Source: Magnolia sinica (taxonomy: Eukaryota > Streptophyta > Magnoliopsida > Magnoliales > Magnoliaceae). Taken from it: DNA of 64,000 nt. The notes under the pieces are model-generated. The model saw only the letters and a program-made list of their open reading frames with translations. It was not told where the DNA came from and ran no database searches. The DNA lies in NCBI RefSeq assembly GCF_029962835.1, contig NC_080582.1, forward strand, positions 23,444,032 through 23,508,031, in the 5' to 3' direction. Both the position numbers and the translations under genes were made by a program. Positions 1 through 13,200 of the stretch are shown here, piece by piece (within the stretch, counting starts at the first letter, position 1; every line of letters begins with the position of its first letter).

Positions 1-539
1 TTGAAAATGAAAAAGCAATGTAATATAATTATTTTAGATTGTATAAAATGTGTTTATCAAGTATATAGTGAATTATAGTAATTTTATATAATATAAAAGT
101 TGTTTATTAGGTATATGGCCATATCCACCAGCCTGGTACTTAAACTTCAGCAAAATTTCATCATTTCTTTTCAATATCCAAAAAAGATTCAACGCCCTTG
201 AGCCATTGACTATGAAAAATAAATAAATAAAAAAATCAGCCCAGAATGACGGGTCGTCAAATAATGAGCCATGAACGACGACTTCAGATCGTCAAATTTA
301 GTCCCCACCAACACATTCAACGACTCTAAGCTGCAGAAAAATAATTGGTGGCTTATCAACGTTTCCGAACCACTGAATTATTTCTCCTTCGAGAATTTTA
401 TTTGACAGATTATCCGATTTGACAAAAACAATAAGGTGGTTTTGAGCTGTCGAATTTCGTTTTCAAACTCAAAATTTTCGACGGCCCTTCTCGATGCCCA
501 TATCTATCGAATTTCTACAAATTCAATGGTGGGCCCTTT
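1..539. other. AT-rich intergenic DNA, nothing recognised
   Basis: No coding frame resembling a known protein and no clear repeat structure is visible. Short ORFs here have no recognisable domain. Confidence 0.5.
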
Positions 540-605
540 TCACATAATATCTACTTCAGAATGGCATACCAGAATCCTATGCAACATCAACCTAGCGCAT
601 CTCCT

Positions 606-1132
606 AAAACAAAAAAGGTTTGGTTAGTGATCTAGCACCATCCAGCTAGCTAGTGTCAAAACCCTATGGGCCCCATCATGATGTATTGTTTTATTCATGA
701 TCTCCATCCAATTTTCCAAGCGCATGTAAGGCACGAGCCCAAAAATAGGTAGATCTAAAGTTCTAGTGGACCACACAAGAAATAGTGGGGATTGAACGCT
801 TACTGTTGAAAACTTCTTAGGAGCGGCAAGTTTTTTAGTTCGAGTCGGCATTTGTGTTTTCCCTTCATCCAGGTCCGTGTGACCTTATGAACTTATTGAA
901 TGACAAATAAACATCACTATAGGCACTATAAAGATTTCAACGGTGGACATCATTCTCCCATTGTTTCATATGGCGTGGTTCACTTTAGCATTGAATTGGC
1001 CTCATTTTGGCTCATGCCCTAAAATAAGCTAGAAAAATGGATGGAGGGCGAGAATAAACATATACATCATGGTGGGGCCCACAAAGTTATGACACCAACT
1101 AGCTGGTTGGTGTTGGGATCACCAGCCAAATT
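606..1132. mobile_element. Foldback MITE M1 (Mutator-like family), inserted in R1
   Basis: The two ends form a long imperfect inverted repeat: 'tttggttagtgatc' with the complement of 'gatcaccagccaaa', continuing inward to the 'gggcccc' and 'atcatgatgta' blocks. The imperfect direct repeats gcatctcct (597-605) and gcatcttcc (1133-1141) fit an old 9-bp target duplication. The paralogous repeat near 32575 lacks the insert, which gives an empty-site comparison. Confidence 0.65.
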
Positions 1133-1585
1133 GCATCTTCCTGAAACACCTAAGCTCTATGGGTTTAACAATATGTTGCACATGTAAAGTAATCCACTTT
1201 GCCCATCAAGTGAGCTTCTTGATTTCGGGTAATGGGGCAAACAAAAATTAGCAAAATCCACAACTTAGGTGAACCACACCAGGGAACAATGAGGATGGGG
1301 TAGAACCAATTGTTTAGTCATAGGGCCTCTTACGATTTTTTTAAACACAACATAATAAACAAGTTTTTAAGATTCTAGATTTCAAAATTTCGAGTTTTTA
1401 TAAAAATAAAAATAACTCATATTATCTACTTTAATCAAGTCATTGAGAAAACTATTGGATTATCAATTCCAACCCTTCAAAGTCTCTCCCAAATTATCTT
1501 AGATGAAGGAGAGGTTGAGAGACAACATGTCAACCTTAGACTTAGGCCAAGGAAGACATAGTGAGCCATCTATGTATGGACCCCA

Positions 1586-1587
<2 letters not shown>

Positions 1588-1642
<55 letters not shown>
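1588..1642. repeat. (CT)n microsatellite
   Basis: An uninterrupted CT dinucleotide run of about 27 repeats inside R1 copy A. Arginine-glutamate or serine-leucine frames across such runs are artefacts. Confidence 0.95.
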
Positions 1643-1644
<2 letters not shown>

Positions 1645-1864
1645 AGGTGACACCCAAGGGGTGAGCAAGCCAAGGCTCTCTCTACCCATCATCTTACTCT
1701 AGGATAGTATTTATGCATAAGGAGTTATAGTTTCAAGAAGATACCAATTGTGGTACTCTACTACCCTATAATCTTCCTATAACCTCATTTTTAATCTAAT
1801 CATTCTAATAGCATCACCATCCATCATTGATCCAATACTGATGCAAACCATTGTCTTCCACCCT

Positions 1865-2060
1865 AAGTGACAATCATAGGGTAGGACCTATACATAAGGA
1901 GTCATGGTTTCAAGAAGACACCAATTATGATATTTTGCTATTTTATAGTCTTTCATATGCCCACTACCTTAAAAATATAATTTTGCCTTCCCATATACTT
2001 CATATATAATTTAATCCTTCTATTGTCATCACCATATACAATTGATTCTGATAGGATTTT
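1865..2060. repeat. R1 repeat, partial copy B
   Basis: The blocks 'acataaggagtcatgg' and 'tttcaagaagacaccaatt' repeat the text found at about 1715-1750 in copy A, directly downstream, as a truncated tandem piece. Confidence 0.55.
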
Positions 2061-2289
2061 ATACAAAATGTAGGAGAATTTAATTTTTATGACAACAAAA
2101 AAATGCACAATCCTATCTACCAGGACCTCCCAATGATATATACATCAAATTTCTGAAGGAATCTAAACGTAAAAGATCTTAACATGTTAGTAAATGTGAT
2201 TCAATGGTGTAGAATACTCTTATTCTAATGTCAACCAACCAACCTAGGAGGATTATCCCTAATCTATCCTAGTACTGGAGAGATTAGGC

Positions 2290-2395
2290 AACCCAAAGCA
2301 ACTCCTTTAGTAGGTACTAAGGAGAGCTCAAAGTCATCTACAAAAGTGGACCACATAGGAGATAAAGAAGTGGGAAGAAGGGAGAGGATGAAGGT

Positions 2396-2447
<52 letters not shown>

Positions 2448-2700
2448 AGGGGGTGGAACATCCAAGGTTGCTCTAATGTTCTCCTTTAGGATAGGATCTA
2501 TATGTAAAGGAAGAAGTTAGAGTTTCAAGGAATTCCCAATATAGTATTTCACTACCCTACGCACAATTTTTTAACCTATCGTGAGAGAAGTGTATCCATC
2601 AGCCACATCCATACATATAACCATGATCTAATCATCCCATTATCATGTTCATCCACTAGAGATCTAAACTCTATACTAATCAAATATTAATCATGCTTCA
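2290..2700. repeat. R1 repeat, copy C with CT microsatellite
   Basis: 'aaggttgctctaatg', 'aggataggatctat' and 'agagtttcaagga' follow a (CT)25 run at 2397-2446, in the same order as in copies A and D. The copy is partial. Confidence 0.55.
2397..2446. repeat. (CT)n microsatellite
   Basis: A perfect CT run at the position equivalent to the CT run of R1 copy A. Confidence 0.95.
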
Positions 2701-3640
2701 TACACATCTTTTGGCTGAGATGAGAAATCAATGAGAAGAAATTACAAAGTGGATGATATGTCCTTAGGGTTTTTTACCATAGTCAATCGGTAATCTGAAA
2801 AATGCAATTTGTTTAGGTTGGCCTTGGTCCCACCCATTGTCGGGCTCAACTTTTGGGGATGCACTATCGCTCATATAATAAAATATAACATCATGTAATT
2901 AGTTTTAGAGTGTTTATTTGATTCTAGTGCATTGATATGTCAAATGAAAAGTGATGGCATACATCTTGTTCTCCCATAACACCAATCCATGATCAGTGTT
3001 TACATTTGACTGATACAGCCAGATCAAATGGTCCAGAAGCTACACCGTGGCAGCCATGTCACATGTGATGAGGATAAACCTTAAAAGTCAAAAGGCGTGT
3101 TTGTGTTAGGAAGATTAAACTAGAGTCCAGGTGTAGACAACCCACCTAGTGTTAACCAGCTAACCAGAGCCCAACTAACTCAGTCAAACCTAGTCAAACC
3201 CAATCTAGTCAAACCAAGTCAAAACAAGTCAAACTCAATTGATCAAAACGAAGCCCAGTTCAAGCTCATATATAGGCTCATTAGTACTTAGGACCATAAT
3301 CAAGCAAAACTAGGTGAACGGAGAGAATACACCACCCCAAATGCCCCCTACAAAAAAATGGGAGCCATCATTGTTGTGGGCGACGCAAAATGTGATGCCC
3401 GCTACGTGGACAACCTCCATCTTTTGTAGAGAGGTTAGATGGGGTGATGACATCACCAAGTTTTCTTAGCAAACGTGTTAGAAGAGGAAATGACCCTTCT
3501 ACCTTTACCTCTGGCCAAAATTATGACCTTCGCCCCTTGATCCAACCATTCAGATTACACCACATGGTAGTAGCCAATCCCAACCCTTGGAGCCTCTTTT
3601 ACTCTTGGACTTCCCATTAATTCACAAAATGCTACCCAAA
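2701..3640. other. Unassigned intergenic DNA
   Basis: No coding gene is seen. A short decayed tandem of 'agtcaaac'-like units of about 10 bp lies at about 3181-3245. The remainder may be old retrotransposon DNA, but no domain supports that. Confidence 0.4.
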
Positions 3641-3643
3641 GAA

Positions 3644-3655
3644 CCTATAAATACC
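3644..3655 (+). promoter_or_regulatory. TATA-like box in LTR-like DNA
   Basis: 'cctataaatacc' is a good plant TATA sequence, followed by a CA/CT-rich leader. No convincing coding frame follows, so this may be the promoter of an old LTR and not of a gene. Confidence 0.3.
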
Positions 3656-5680
3656 CATTCCCATCTCACTCCCAATTGATCTTAAAATCTCATATCTCTT
3701 AGATTTTCCACCCATCCACCAATGAGAAAAAAGAGTATGAGGAAAAGAGTTCTAGCCCGAGTCAATCCATCCAAGCCTACCCCTTAGGTAGCTGAGCAAC
3801 CAGAAACCCCTATCCAAGCCACTCAAGTCAACCCTTAAGACAAAACCTATTCACCTATCCATTTTTTATCAATTTCATTTATATTTGCATTAGCATCATG
3901 CATCATTCTCTCCACTCCAATCGACTAGTTGGTCTGGTCGGCCCAAGTGTATGCTTTGCATCTTGTCGGGTTATCGGATCATACTCAGCAAAAACTTGGA
4001 TTAACTAGGATTCAACTGCTTCTTCAAGTAGGTGTGTCAGGGTAGATTTATCTGACTTGAGCCATTGTTTGTTACAAGCATTGTATCGCCACACTACATT
4101 GCATACACCTTTACATCATTAATATGTAAGAACCAATCCGATCCTTAATATTTTATTTATTCTTGTGAAGTAGAGATCATATGCTTGTATGGGTAGAGAT
4201 GATGAATAAAGCCTTCCCTCTTTGTAGCTCTGGTCTACCTAGAATTTTCGGCTGCAAATCGGGAGTCATTTTAGGATAGGAAATACAATGATTCCTTCTC
4301 CTAAGGTTTTTTACAGGGTCCAAGTGACTGTGAAAATCAGAGTAATTGGTTAATGGCAACTACAATCAAATATAATACCCACACGCCTCAAATGCACTGC
4401 GAAAGCCTGAAAAGGCATCTATGAGTGCAATCAAGCATCCACACCAAGAAAGTGACTATCTATAAAGCAAGAATCTTACAAAAACATGGCAACTCTTTAA
4501 AAGGAAAGAATCCAATCATGTGAATATTCTAATAAAGCTTCTTGTAGATGTTGCGCAATCGAAATAGCCAAAGGCTTACAAGATCCTTCTTGTACACATG
4601 GCCTAATATAATTAACTACACCTACATGGAAAATCAAGGAGATCTACACGATGAATCATCCAAATGTCTCATTAATTATATGCAAATTACAATACAACAA
4701 CCACCTCTCCAAATCTATAAAATAAGCACTAGATTGAGAGCTCAAGGCACCAACCGAGTCATTACATACCTCTCACATTGAATGCTGTTTTATCTTAATT
4801 GTAGCCTTAATTCTTTCACTTTTGTCTATCCCCGCTGCAAAATGTTGGAGTTTAGCATAGCTTAGATCACTACTGTCTGGCGTCATCACTACAATACACC
4901 TAGGAGTAGTGTAAATATCCATGACATACCGTTATTGGATCCCTGATCAGCTGAGTCCTTACTTGGAAGATTACACCCTAGTCATATATCTTGATGGCCA
5001 TTTGCCTCGATTGTTTGTCCATATCGGCAATCATAGATATTTATCTTTCATTTTTCTCTACTTATTTTATTTTTTCACTGAACGTACTGAAACTTCATCA
5101 TAAATCAATAAAATCAGCAATTCAGTTTTTTGTTTTTTAACTATTTTCATCCATTATTGCATTACTAAGAAACCTAAGGTCCACAATCATTGTTGAAAGA
5201 AAAGTTCTTAGCTCAAGGTAAAAGAATCCATTCAAAAGGATTAACCCTCTCCTTCCAAAGTGCCTAATTACTACAACATTGGTGGCTAGACATTCAGATC
5301 AATCCTCACACATCTGATCCTACTAATTTGGCACTTGGGGTCATAAGCATTCAATCGAAATCAAGTCAAGCACAATTCTGACATGCTCACACTATCCTTA
5401 TCACACATGTTTGACTGAATGCAAATCGTGTCTATTAATTAACACATGTGGCCTCATGTTTGATTGAATAGCAACAATCAAATCGAGGGGTGATGTGCGG
5501 ACACAATTTCATACCATTTTACGCAGAAGGAATTATACAACATACGCTCCCTTCATCTCCAGACAGTATGCACTAATTTTCAATTCTGACAAACGATCCA
5601 ACAATTCAGATTTCAGACCATTCATTTGTTTTGTCCCACAATATTGATTGACAAATACTCAAAACCTCCTTGATAGGAAT
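3656..5680. other. Unassigned DNA, possibly LTR-derived
   Basis: The stretch has LTR-like style: a second TATA-like 'ctataaaataa' near 4720 followed by a short leader ending in 'cattgaatgctg'. No paired LTR, target duplication or protein domain could be found. Short ORFs at 4548-4781 and 4921-5103 match nothing I recognise. Confidence 0.3.
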
Positions 5681-5681
5681 T

Positions 5682-5687
5682 TTTATT
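5682..5687 (-). terminator. Candidate poly(A) signal of the CSLE gene
   Basis: On the minus strand this reads AATAAA, about 70 nt downstream of the CSLE stop codon. That is a plausible distance for a short plant 3' UTR. Confidence 0.5.
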
Positions 5688-5754
5688 CATTATTCATTCA
5701 TGACAGGGACATTGGATCAATGGCTTGTATAAACCAACCATATCCCCACATCTT

Positions 5755-6300
5755 CTAATATATTGGAATTAAACAAGCCAACACAGCTACAACTACGGAT
5801 GTAATAGCAAGGGAAGTTGGCAAGCGACCCTTGTCTTTGCGAAAAAAGAGCCCTTGATAGAGAGGTACATTAATCAAAACCAATGACCCACATAAAAGAA
5901 ACTGCAACATCAACGTCTCAAGAACACTAATCCCACCGTCCATCATGACTCGCGTGGCCCCACCAATCAAGCAAAACAAATTGAGTATTGCAAGAGAAGC
6001 TAAGATGGTAAACATGGGTGAACTGGATCCAAACTCCATGATCTCTTGCTCGTACCTCTGGGACACGTCATCGTCGGACACCTTGGCTGTGATGATGAAT
6101 GCTGACTTGGCAATACCTGATAGGAGGAGGAGGGTGTCCACGAACGCGAAGAGGTAGGAAGTCGTCCTTTTCAGGAGCCACATCCTTTGTTCATTCCACC
6201 AGCCCTTGAGTGTCATACCATGCCAAAGGGACTCAAGGATGATATATGCGTACTCGGCAATGATCACGTACATGAACGGTAGGAACCATGGGCTGTAGAT
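5755..6300 (-). CDS. CSLE: CSLE exon 8 (last; C-terminal membrane domain)
   Basis: Starts after a clean acceptor (tttcag) and ends with TAG at 5755-5757. It encodes residues 557-737, including WWNEQRMW, the FVDTLL segment, [12 protein letters not shown] and four to five hydrophobic spans, the last running to the C-terminus. The upstream ATG at 6399 lies inside the intron and is not the start. Confidence 0.95.
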   Translation of the reverse strand: MYSPWFLPFMYVIIAEYAYIILESLWHGMTLKGWWNEQRMWLLKRTTSYLFAFVDTLLLLSGIAKSAFIITAKVSDDDVSQRYEQEIMEFGSSSPMFTILASLAILNLFCLIGGATRVMMDGGISVLETLMLQFLLCGSLVLINVPLYQGLFFRKDKGRLPTSLAITSVVVAVLACLIPIY

Positions 6301-7033
6301 CTGAAACCATGCAAAACGCCATTTTATGTTTTGGAGCTTGTTCAACCATGCATATGGTAAATGTAATTTACGTTGAGCTGTAAGTAGAGCTGTATTCATC
6401 CACTATCCTAACCATGCAACAAATTTCTGTGTGCATTGTAATATTTTCAACGTGATGTATGAAATCTACTCTAACCATCATAAAGCCCTCCCTAATCGTT
6501 TGGGTGTCGAACCAAAAATCAAGCCCATCCATGATTCACATGAGCCACACAACAGAAAACAATTGAGGTGTAATGTACATCGTTGATTGCATGCAGGGCC
6601 GACCATATGGATTGGACGGCATATACGCAAAATGGTGGGGGCCTTTTCACCAATCGTGTATGATCCTATGAATGTTTCCTGTCATGTGGCCCACCTAAAT
6701 TGTTCACTAGAGTTCCTGCCTATGCATGACTAAATCAAGCCAGGGCACATCTGATGGATGGTTGGATGTCATCAGCACATCACCAATAGGCCCCACACAA
6801 AAGAACAATTTCACCCAGTGTTTGGTGAAAATGTTGCCATAGAATCATTTCCGGCCACCCACTTGTTACGCTTTCGTCGGGAGAATGTTCCGTAGAGCCA
6901 TTGTTCGGCTTTAGACTCCTCAGTGTGAATAGTCTCCGCATCGGAAGCCTACTCGGGCTGTTCGGTCTATTCATGGATCGGGCTGTTCGGTAATATGGTT
7001 GCCGCGGATAAAGACTACTTTCCTATTCACTTG

Positions 7034-7067
<34 letters not shown>

Positions 7068-7485
7068 ACCGACGGAAATAAGGAAATCCCTTTATAGAGG
7101 CAAAGGGAAGGGAAGATGACATAGAATAGTGTTGGAAAGGAATTCGGAGCCCAAAAACAGTAGATGCCATATCCCATTTGAAGTGCCAGCTTTATCTTGC
7201 CATGCCCATATATAAAGGGACAGTATTTGGATGTAAGTATCTGAAAGTCACCCTCAGACCATCTCTTATGTTGCACCAAAGATTGTGCTAATGAGGTGGG
7301 TGCAAGCCCTAAGAAACCCTTCCTCACTGGGTTAAAATATACAGATTTCCATCCCCTGCATTGGATTGACAAGCCTGTAATCACATCCTCCACAGGACAT
7401 CCGTATTTCAGTCCCATCTACATGCAAATCAACATGCATCAAGTTAGTTAATATATAATTCAATGCTATTTCAAGATGATGATTT

Positions 7486-7549
<64 letters not shown>

Positions 7550-7993
7550 GACCTAAGAGATCAGTACGATATATTGAAAGTGATTGTATCAAGATTCCAT
7601 TAAAACACATGGATAGTCCATGGATGAATCCAGACTATTCTAACACAATCCATTTCATGGGTTACCGTGCAAAAGTTACCCTGCTCTCACCATTTTAGCC
7701 ATCCAATCAATAACCCATGGAATAGAAGGTTGAGATAAAAATGGGCGATGTTACTGAGCTAAAAATATGTTGGCCACACCATAAAGTGGGATGGAAATTT
7801 CAATCTAAGGATTAGCACAGACTATAGCTTTTGAAGGCCATAACTTTGTGATCACCGTATATAATATGTCATTAAAAAGCCATATATGAGTTCTACTTGG
7901 CAAATTTCAAAGGTCATTTGCCCCTAAACCATTACATGAACTTCAATCGCATTGGGAGTTAAATCTGTGTTTTGAATCAAAATTTACTATTTT

Positions 7994-8045
<52 letters not shown>

Positions 8046-8425
8046 TGTGTCAAAATTTCATTACTTTAGTAATCTTGTTATTATTTTTAGTTGTTTTAGA
8101 GTTTTAAGAATATTACAGTGACTTTTAATTTTTTTTCTTATAGTCTCTAAGAGAGGTTTGATAAGATTAGACATCTTTTCTTAGAATCTTTAGAGAAGTT
8201 AGATTTTTTCTTTATCTTGTGGGTTTGAAGTTCTCTGTAGATTTGACACCTATCATAGACGATGAAGACGATGATCTCTTTATGTCCCTTTCACAATGCA
8301 CCTGCCAAGCCAAAGATTTGGCCTGTTATCGCATTTCCTCTGTATACAGGGAACGTGATCACATGGCCACTCCACCAGCCAGTTGGGCATTGCAGTAAGT
8401 AACAAATAGATGGTATTAGTTTTAG

Positions 8426-8496
<71 letters not shown>

Positions 8497-10203
8497 CATT
8501 TCCCCATTGAGTATTCTCCTCATATGTACAAGTTGCAAGACCCTTTATTCTCTCTTCCGAGTCATGTGAGCTTTCATCCACCTTCCTCCCAATGGGGATT
8601 GATTCCCATTTCTCCTTATTTTGTTTATTATACTTCCTCCCACTTAGACTCTCTCTCCTGTGAAAACATCCAGTGCCCACGTACAAAGGCCCTCCATAGC
8701 CATCCAATCCAGGAAAATCCACCTTCATGAGAAACAAAAAAGTAAAAGAAATTAACATAAAATGAAGGAAAAGGATCCCATGACAAATACTAATACCATA
8801 GTTATACAAGCACTAACAATCTAGGCTTAATCATTGGGTTGGAAATCTAAGAAGCTTTTGACTCGAACCAAGTTTCTCGGTTGACTCGTGATTCAGTTGA
8901 GTTGAATTGGATAATGGTTTTTTTTTTTTTTTTTTTCTAATTTTAGAAAAAGAAGAGGAAGACTAAGATGAAGATGATAATGATGATGATCATGATTATG
9001 GACATATAAATCCATTCCGAGCTCAAAAATCCAAATTAGAGAAGAAACACCCAAAAATTCAAATGGGAGAAGAAGAAGAAGAGCCTGAATCAACTCCATA
9101 ATGACCAAAAGTTAAACGTTTAGATGATCCAAGCGGCCAATTAGAAGACTTCTGCTAATTGAATGTTGACAGTTGATTGAACTTTCTCATAACCACCCAA
9201 TTACAATCATCAAAAGTCATCTTATCAGAGGCCAGGATTATGTGAACAATCGAACAGAAATTGAGTATTGGTAACTAAAATATTAGTATGGCGATAATAA
9301 AATCAATGTAATTAGAGACCAAATTGCATTTTGATTGTACCCACCTCAGAAATTATCTTCATGGAAGTTCCATAAAGATCGTTCTTCGTCATGTTATTGT
9401 AATTCTGTGGGAATTGCACATAAGCAATCTCGTGGCCATTTTTTTCATCCATGAAAAAACACAGTGCGTCTCTCACCGATTCCGAATTGTTCGCGTACAT
9501 ATCACAATCTACATTCAAGATGATCGACCCGTTGCTCATCTCCGACGACACCCTTATCTGCATAGAATAACCATAATGAACATGGCCATGATGGAAATGA
9601 TGATGAACACAGGTATTTATACATATATGTTCTTATTATAATAGTATACTCATGTACAAGTAGTTGGACACAAGCATACATCTAGCATGCGTTTCTAAGG
9701 GGGCCCACATGCAGCTTTGGTTGTGTCACTGGAACCGTCCATCTTTTTGGGTACCATCATGGATTGGCTGCTGTCCAAAATTGCACTAATTAAGCAGATG
9801 ATCCTGAATATCAATTGGTTTGCATTTAAGGAGATTTCATTAAGTTTATCCATGTTCCACGGTCAACAGTACAAATCGATGCTTTCGGATCAGCCTGGAA
9901 GATGGACGGTTCTGATAAGCTGTCCATGGCTACAAGTGGCCCCTCCAGTGATCATGCTGGATGCAAATGTACGTATGGGGAGCATGAATGTCAATGCATG
10001 CTAGATTACCAAAGCATTCATAGCTCCAGCTTTGAAGTTGTGATGGTGTTGTGGTCTCTTCTCACGTGCTAAGTATACCAGAGTTGGCAATGTCACTCCT
10101 TCATTATCTACAGCATTTGGGTCTCCTCTTCCATCAATTAATATCTGTAAATGTTAATATATTAAAAAACCATTAGTAAAAAGAAATTTACTCTGATCAG
10201 CAA

Positions 10204-10242
<39 letters not shown>

Positions 10243-13200
10243 TAAGTTGCAGAACAAAGAACCGATCTATACATTAATGATATAAATAATAATGACTTAT
10301 CTTGAAGTATCTATGAGTTGACTCAGCTGAGTTTTTAATAAATCACCCAAAATTTAGAACCATGTATTACACTAGGGTGACTCATCAACCATACAAATGA
10401 CTTATATGTATATTCTTTGTTGTGGATGGCGTGTAGCCAAAATCACATTGATTGGACAACCGTAATCATGTGTCCCAATCCCAATTTTTGGAAGAAATTA
10501 TTCAACCGAATTTCTATATGACTTGGCCGTGCTGGGTACTTATTTGACCAGAAAAAAGCAATTGTCTGATTAAATGAATTAAGAGATAGGAGTTCAGCTA
10601 AATATTTTTTTCTAAGTAAGGATTACGCTGATAAGTGATGATTGGACGAGAGGAGTTACATCATATAACTAGGTACAAATAAGCCAATAAAAGACAAGTA
10701 AAAATCCTTATCTTCACATACATATCTATTTCACCGACCCTTTCTCTAAGACAGCATCCAGATCATTAATATGCCTTTCATGTAGGTTAGAACTTATCCA
10801 ACAAGAAATTTTACTATCTTAGGATGAATAGTAAAACTTCATAGAGTCTTTTAGTCCAGGTACAAGCAATTGACATCTTCACAAACATGCCTATTTCACC
10901 GAGCCTTTCTCCGAGACTGTGTCCATATCGTTATGCCTTTCATGCATATTGGAACTTGGTACACATTGGACGAGACAATGCCCAAATGGTATTATAAAGA
11001 AGAAGAAAAAAATACTGGAACAAATAGGGTATGGTTGAGACTGACTGAGCTTGTTGAGGCCTGAAACTGAGTTGACTCGGATGAGTCAACTGGCTTTCGT
11101 CCTGACATTCAAACCCGTGATCATAACCATCCAACTAGTGGCCATAACCAAGGATTGAAATCAAAATGGACATCTTTCAAAAACCAACACAAAATCAGAT
11201 GGTCAAGATGGTCCAATCGATGTGATTTGTAAGCCGGAATCCATCCAAAACGGGGACCAACCATACAAAATTCTGTATCTTTTGGACAGTCAGAAATGTC
11301 CAACCATATCAACATTTGGCTTATAGCCCATCCTTCTGGTGGGCCACCAGATAAAGGGTTTAGATCACACATACTTTGTTTGCCACACGTGTTGTGACTG
11401 TGGGACTAACATAGAAGTTATAGTATATATACCTGAAGAATGGGCTGGTGATCGCGCGAAGTGATTCCTGAATTCCATTCAGAAAATCCTTTGTGCTTTT
11501 GGCGCACTTCTTCTGGAATTCTACCCAACTTACCTGCTGTATCGATGCGATTCTCCATTTCTTCATACATTTTCTACAAGAAAAATAAAGAGATCATGAT
11601 CTGGGCCGTGTAGTTGTCATGTGGGCCACATGTGTATAATTAAACAGATGGATAGCAAAAAAAAATGATAACCAACGGCCTTAATTTGATAAGGATGTGT
11701 CCCTCACTATGAGTGGGCCATACTAATTTTGTTACTGATTTTGAGAGTGAGATGGAAATTTAGGATCTTGCAATCCTGAATTTTGTGGGTCCCATTCTGG
11801 ATGGAACGTATCTCTAAAATTATGCAGTCCAAACAATAGTAACCGTATGATAAATGGCTATCAAATGGATGGTTCAGAGTAAAATAGAAAGTGGTCCAGA
11901 TTCAAAGGGGAATATTAGATGGCTAGTATTAGCTGATCACTGCAATTTTTTTGGTTAGAAGCAATCTACAGTTGGTCCAGAGAATTGGACGGTCTGAATC
12001 ACCATTCAACCATGCCAGGTGTGCAACTGAAGAGTCACCACCCTTCTTTTAATGGTGCAAATAAAACATAGGATTCCAAGCCTTTGAAACGATGGAACCC
12101 ACTTTCGATGCCCCCCGAACCAAAACATACTCAGATTAAAACATATAAAATAAAATAAAATAGCCCCTCTATGTATCTCCAAAAAAAAAATTTGATTAAA
12201 TGATCATGGTCACTAATCAATGGATCTGTGTTTGTTGGTTAATTTTTCACCGTTGATTGATTTAGATCTTAACCATCCAGTAGATGTTTACATTGCCAGT
12301 TCAAATCAACTATTTGCTTAGTCTGTGGGGCCTGATAATTGGACAGCATGTGTGGGATCATCATGCCCAACAAATCACACGTGAGAGATCCGAGTCTCTT
12401 ATCATGCTAACCCCAAAGGTACGTAGATGCCTCGATTAGAAAATTCAAGATTCAGGTGGGCTAGATGCCGACGAAGAAAATGAAAAAGATAGTAGGAATC
12501 GACCACTGTCCAGATTCCAATCACACATGTCGACATGAAGGTCAGATTGATCTGACATTTGAGACAAGGCATGTGGAATGGACTCAGGATTCGATAATGA
12601 CCCCTCCAGTACCAGTGTCGGTGCTGGAAAAGCTATGTAGGCCCCACCATGATGGATGTGATCTATCCACACCGTCCATCCATTTTTCCAGCTCATTTTA
12701 GAATTTGATGCCGAAACCGAGACAGACCCAAGTTTTAGATGGACCACACCACAGGAAATAGTGAGGATAATCAAACCCACCGATTGAAACTTTCCTAAGG
12801 CCCACCGTAATGCTTATTTCCCATCCAACCTGTTGACAAGGTCATACAGAGATGGATGAAGCGAAACACAGATATTAGCTTGATCGAAAACTTGTGGCCC
12901 CGAAGAATTTTGTAATGGTGGGCATTCAATCACTAGCGTTTCATATGGTGTGGTCCACCTGATATTTGGATCTGCCTCATTTTTGCAATCATGCCTACAA
13001 TGAGCTGGAAAAATGGATGGACAGCTGGGATAAAACATATATATCATGGTGGGGCGTACAGAGCTATTCCAGCACTGATGTCGGTACTGGAGCGGTCACT
13101 ACCGAATCCCAATCTGTACAAGGTGGCGATTCATTCGATGAGAGGCTCCGATCTCACACACGTGTGCTTCATTTCCACATGCAAGGCGAGTACACTTGAA

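Larger units (their letters stand above)
540..1860. repeat. Dispersed repeat family R1, copy A (interrupted by a foldback MITE)
   Basis: The text from 'agaatcctatgcaac' onward, then 'cctaagctctatggg', 'caagtgagcttcttgat', 'acatgtcaacctta', a CT microsatellite and 'caaggctctctctacc' recurs in the same order at 32540-33400. Parts recur at 1865-2060 and 2290-2700. The class is unknown: no terminal repeats or protein domains were found. Copy A carries a foldback MITE at about 606-1132 that copy D lacks. Confidence 0.7.
7418..8494 (-). other. CSLE intron 6, rich in microsatellites
   Basis: Contains a CT array that forms the donor region (8432-8493), a second CT array (8003-8042) and a TA array (7489-7544). 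It also holds decayed foldback-MITE text near 7690-7960. It ends at the acceptor TAG before exon 7. Confidence 0.85.

Noticed and set aside
5945-6157. Plus-strand ORF antisense to CSLE exon 8
   Set aside because: A shadow of the conserved minus-strand exon.
8410-8730. Plus-strand 106-codon ORF over CSLE exon 6
   Set aside because: It is an antisense frame through a GA microsatellite (arginine-glutamate repeats). The minus strand carries the conserved CSLE exon.
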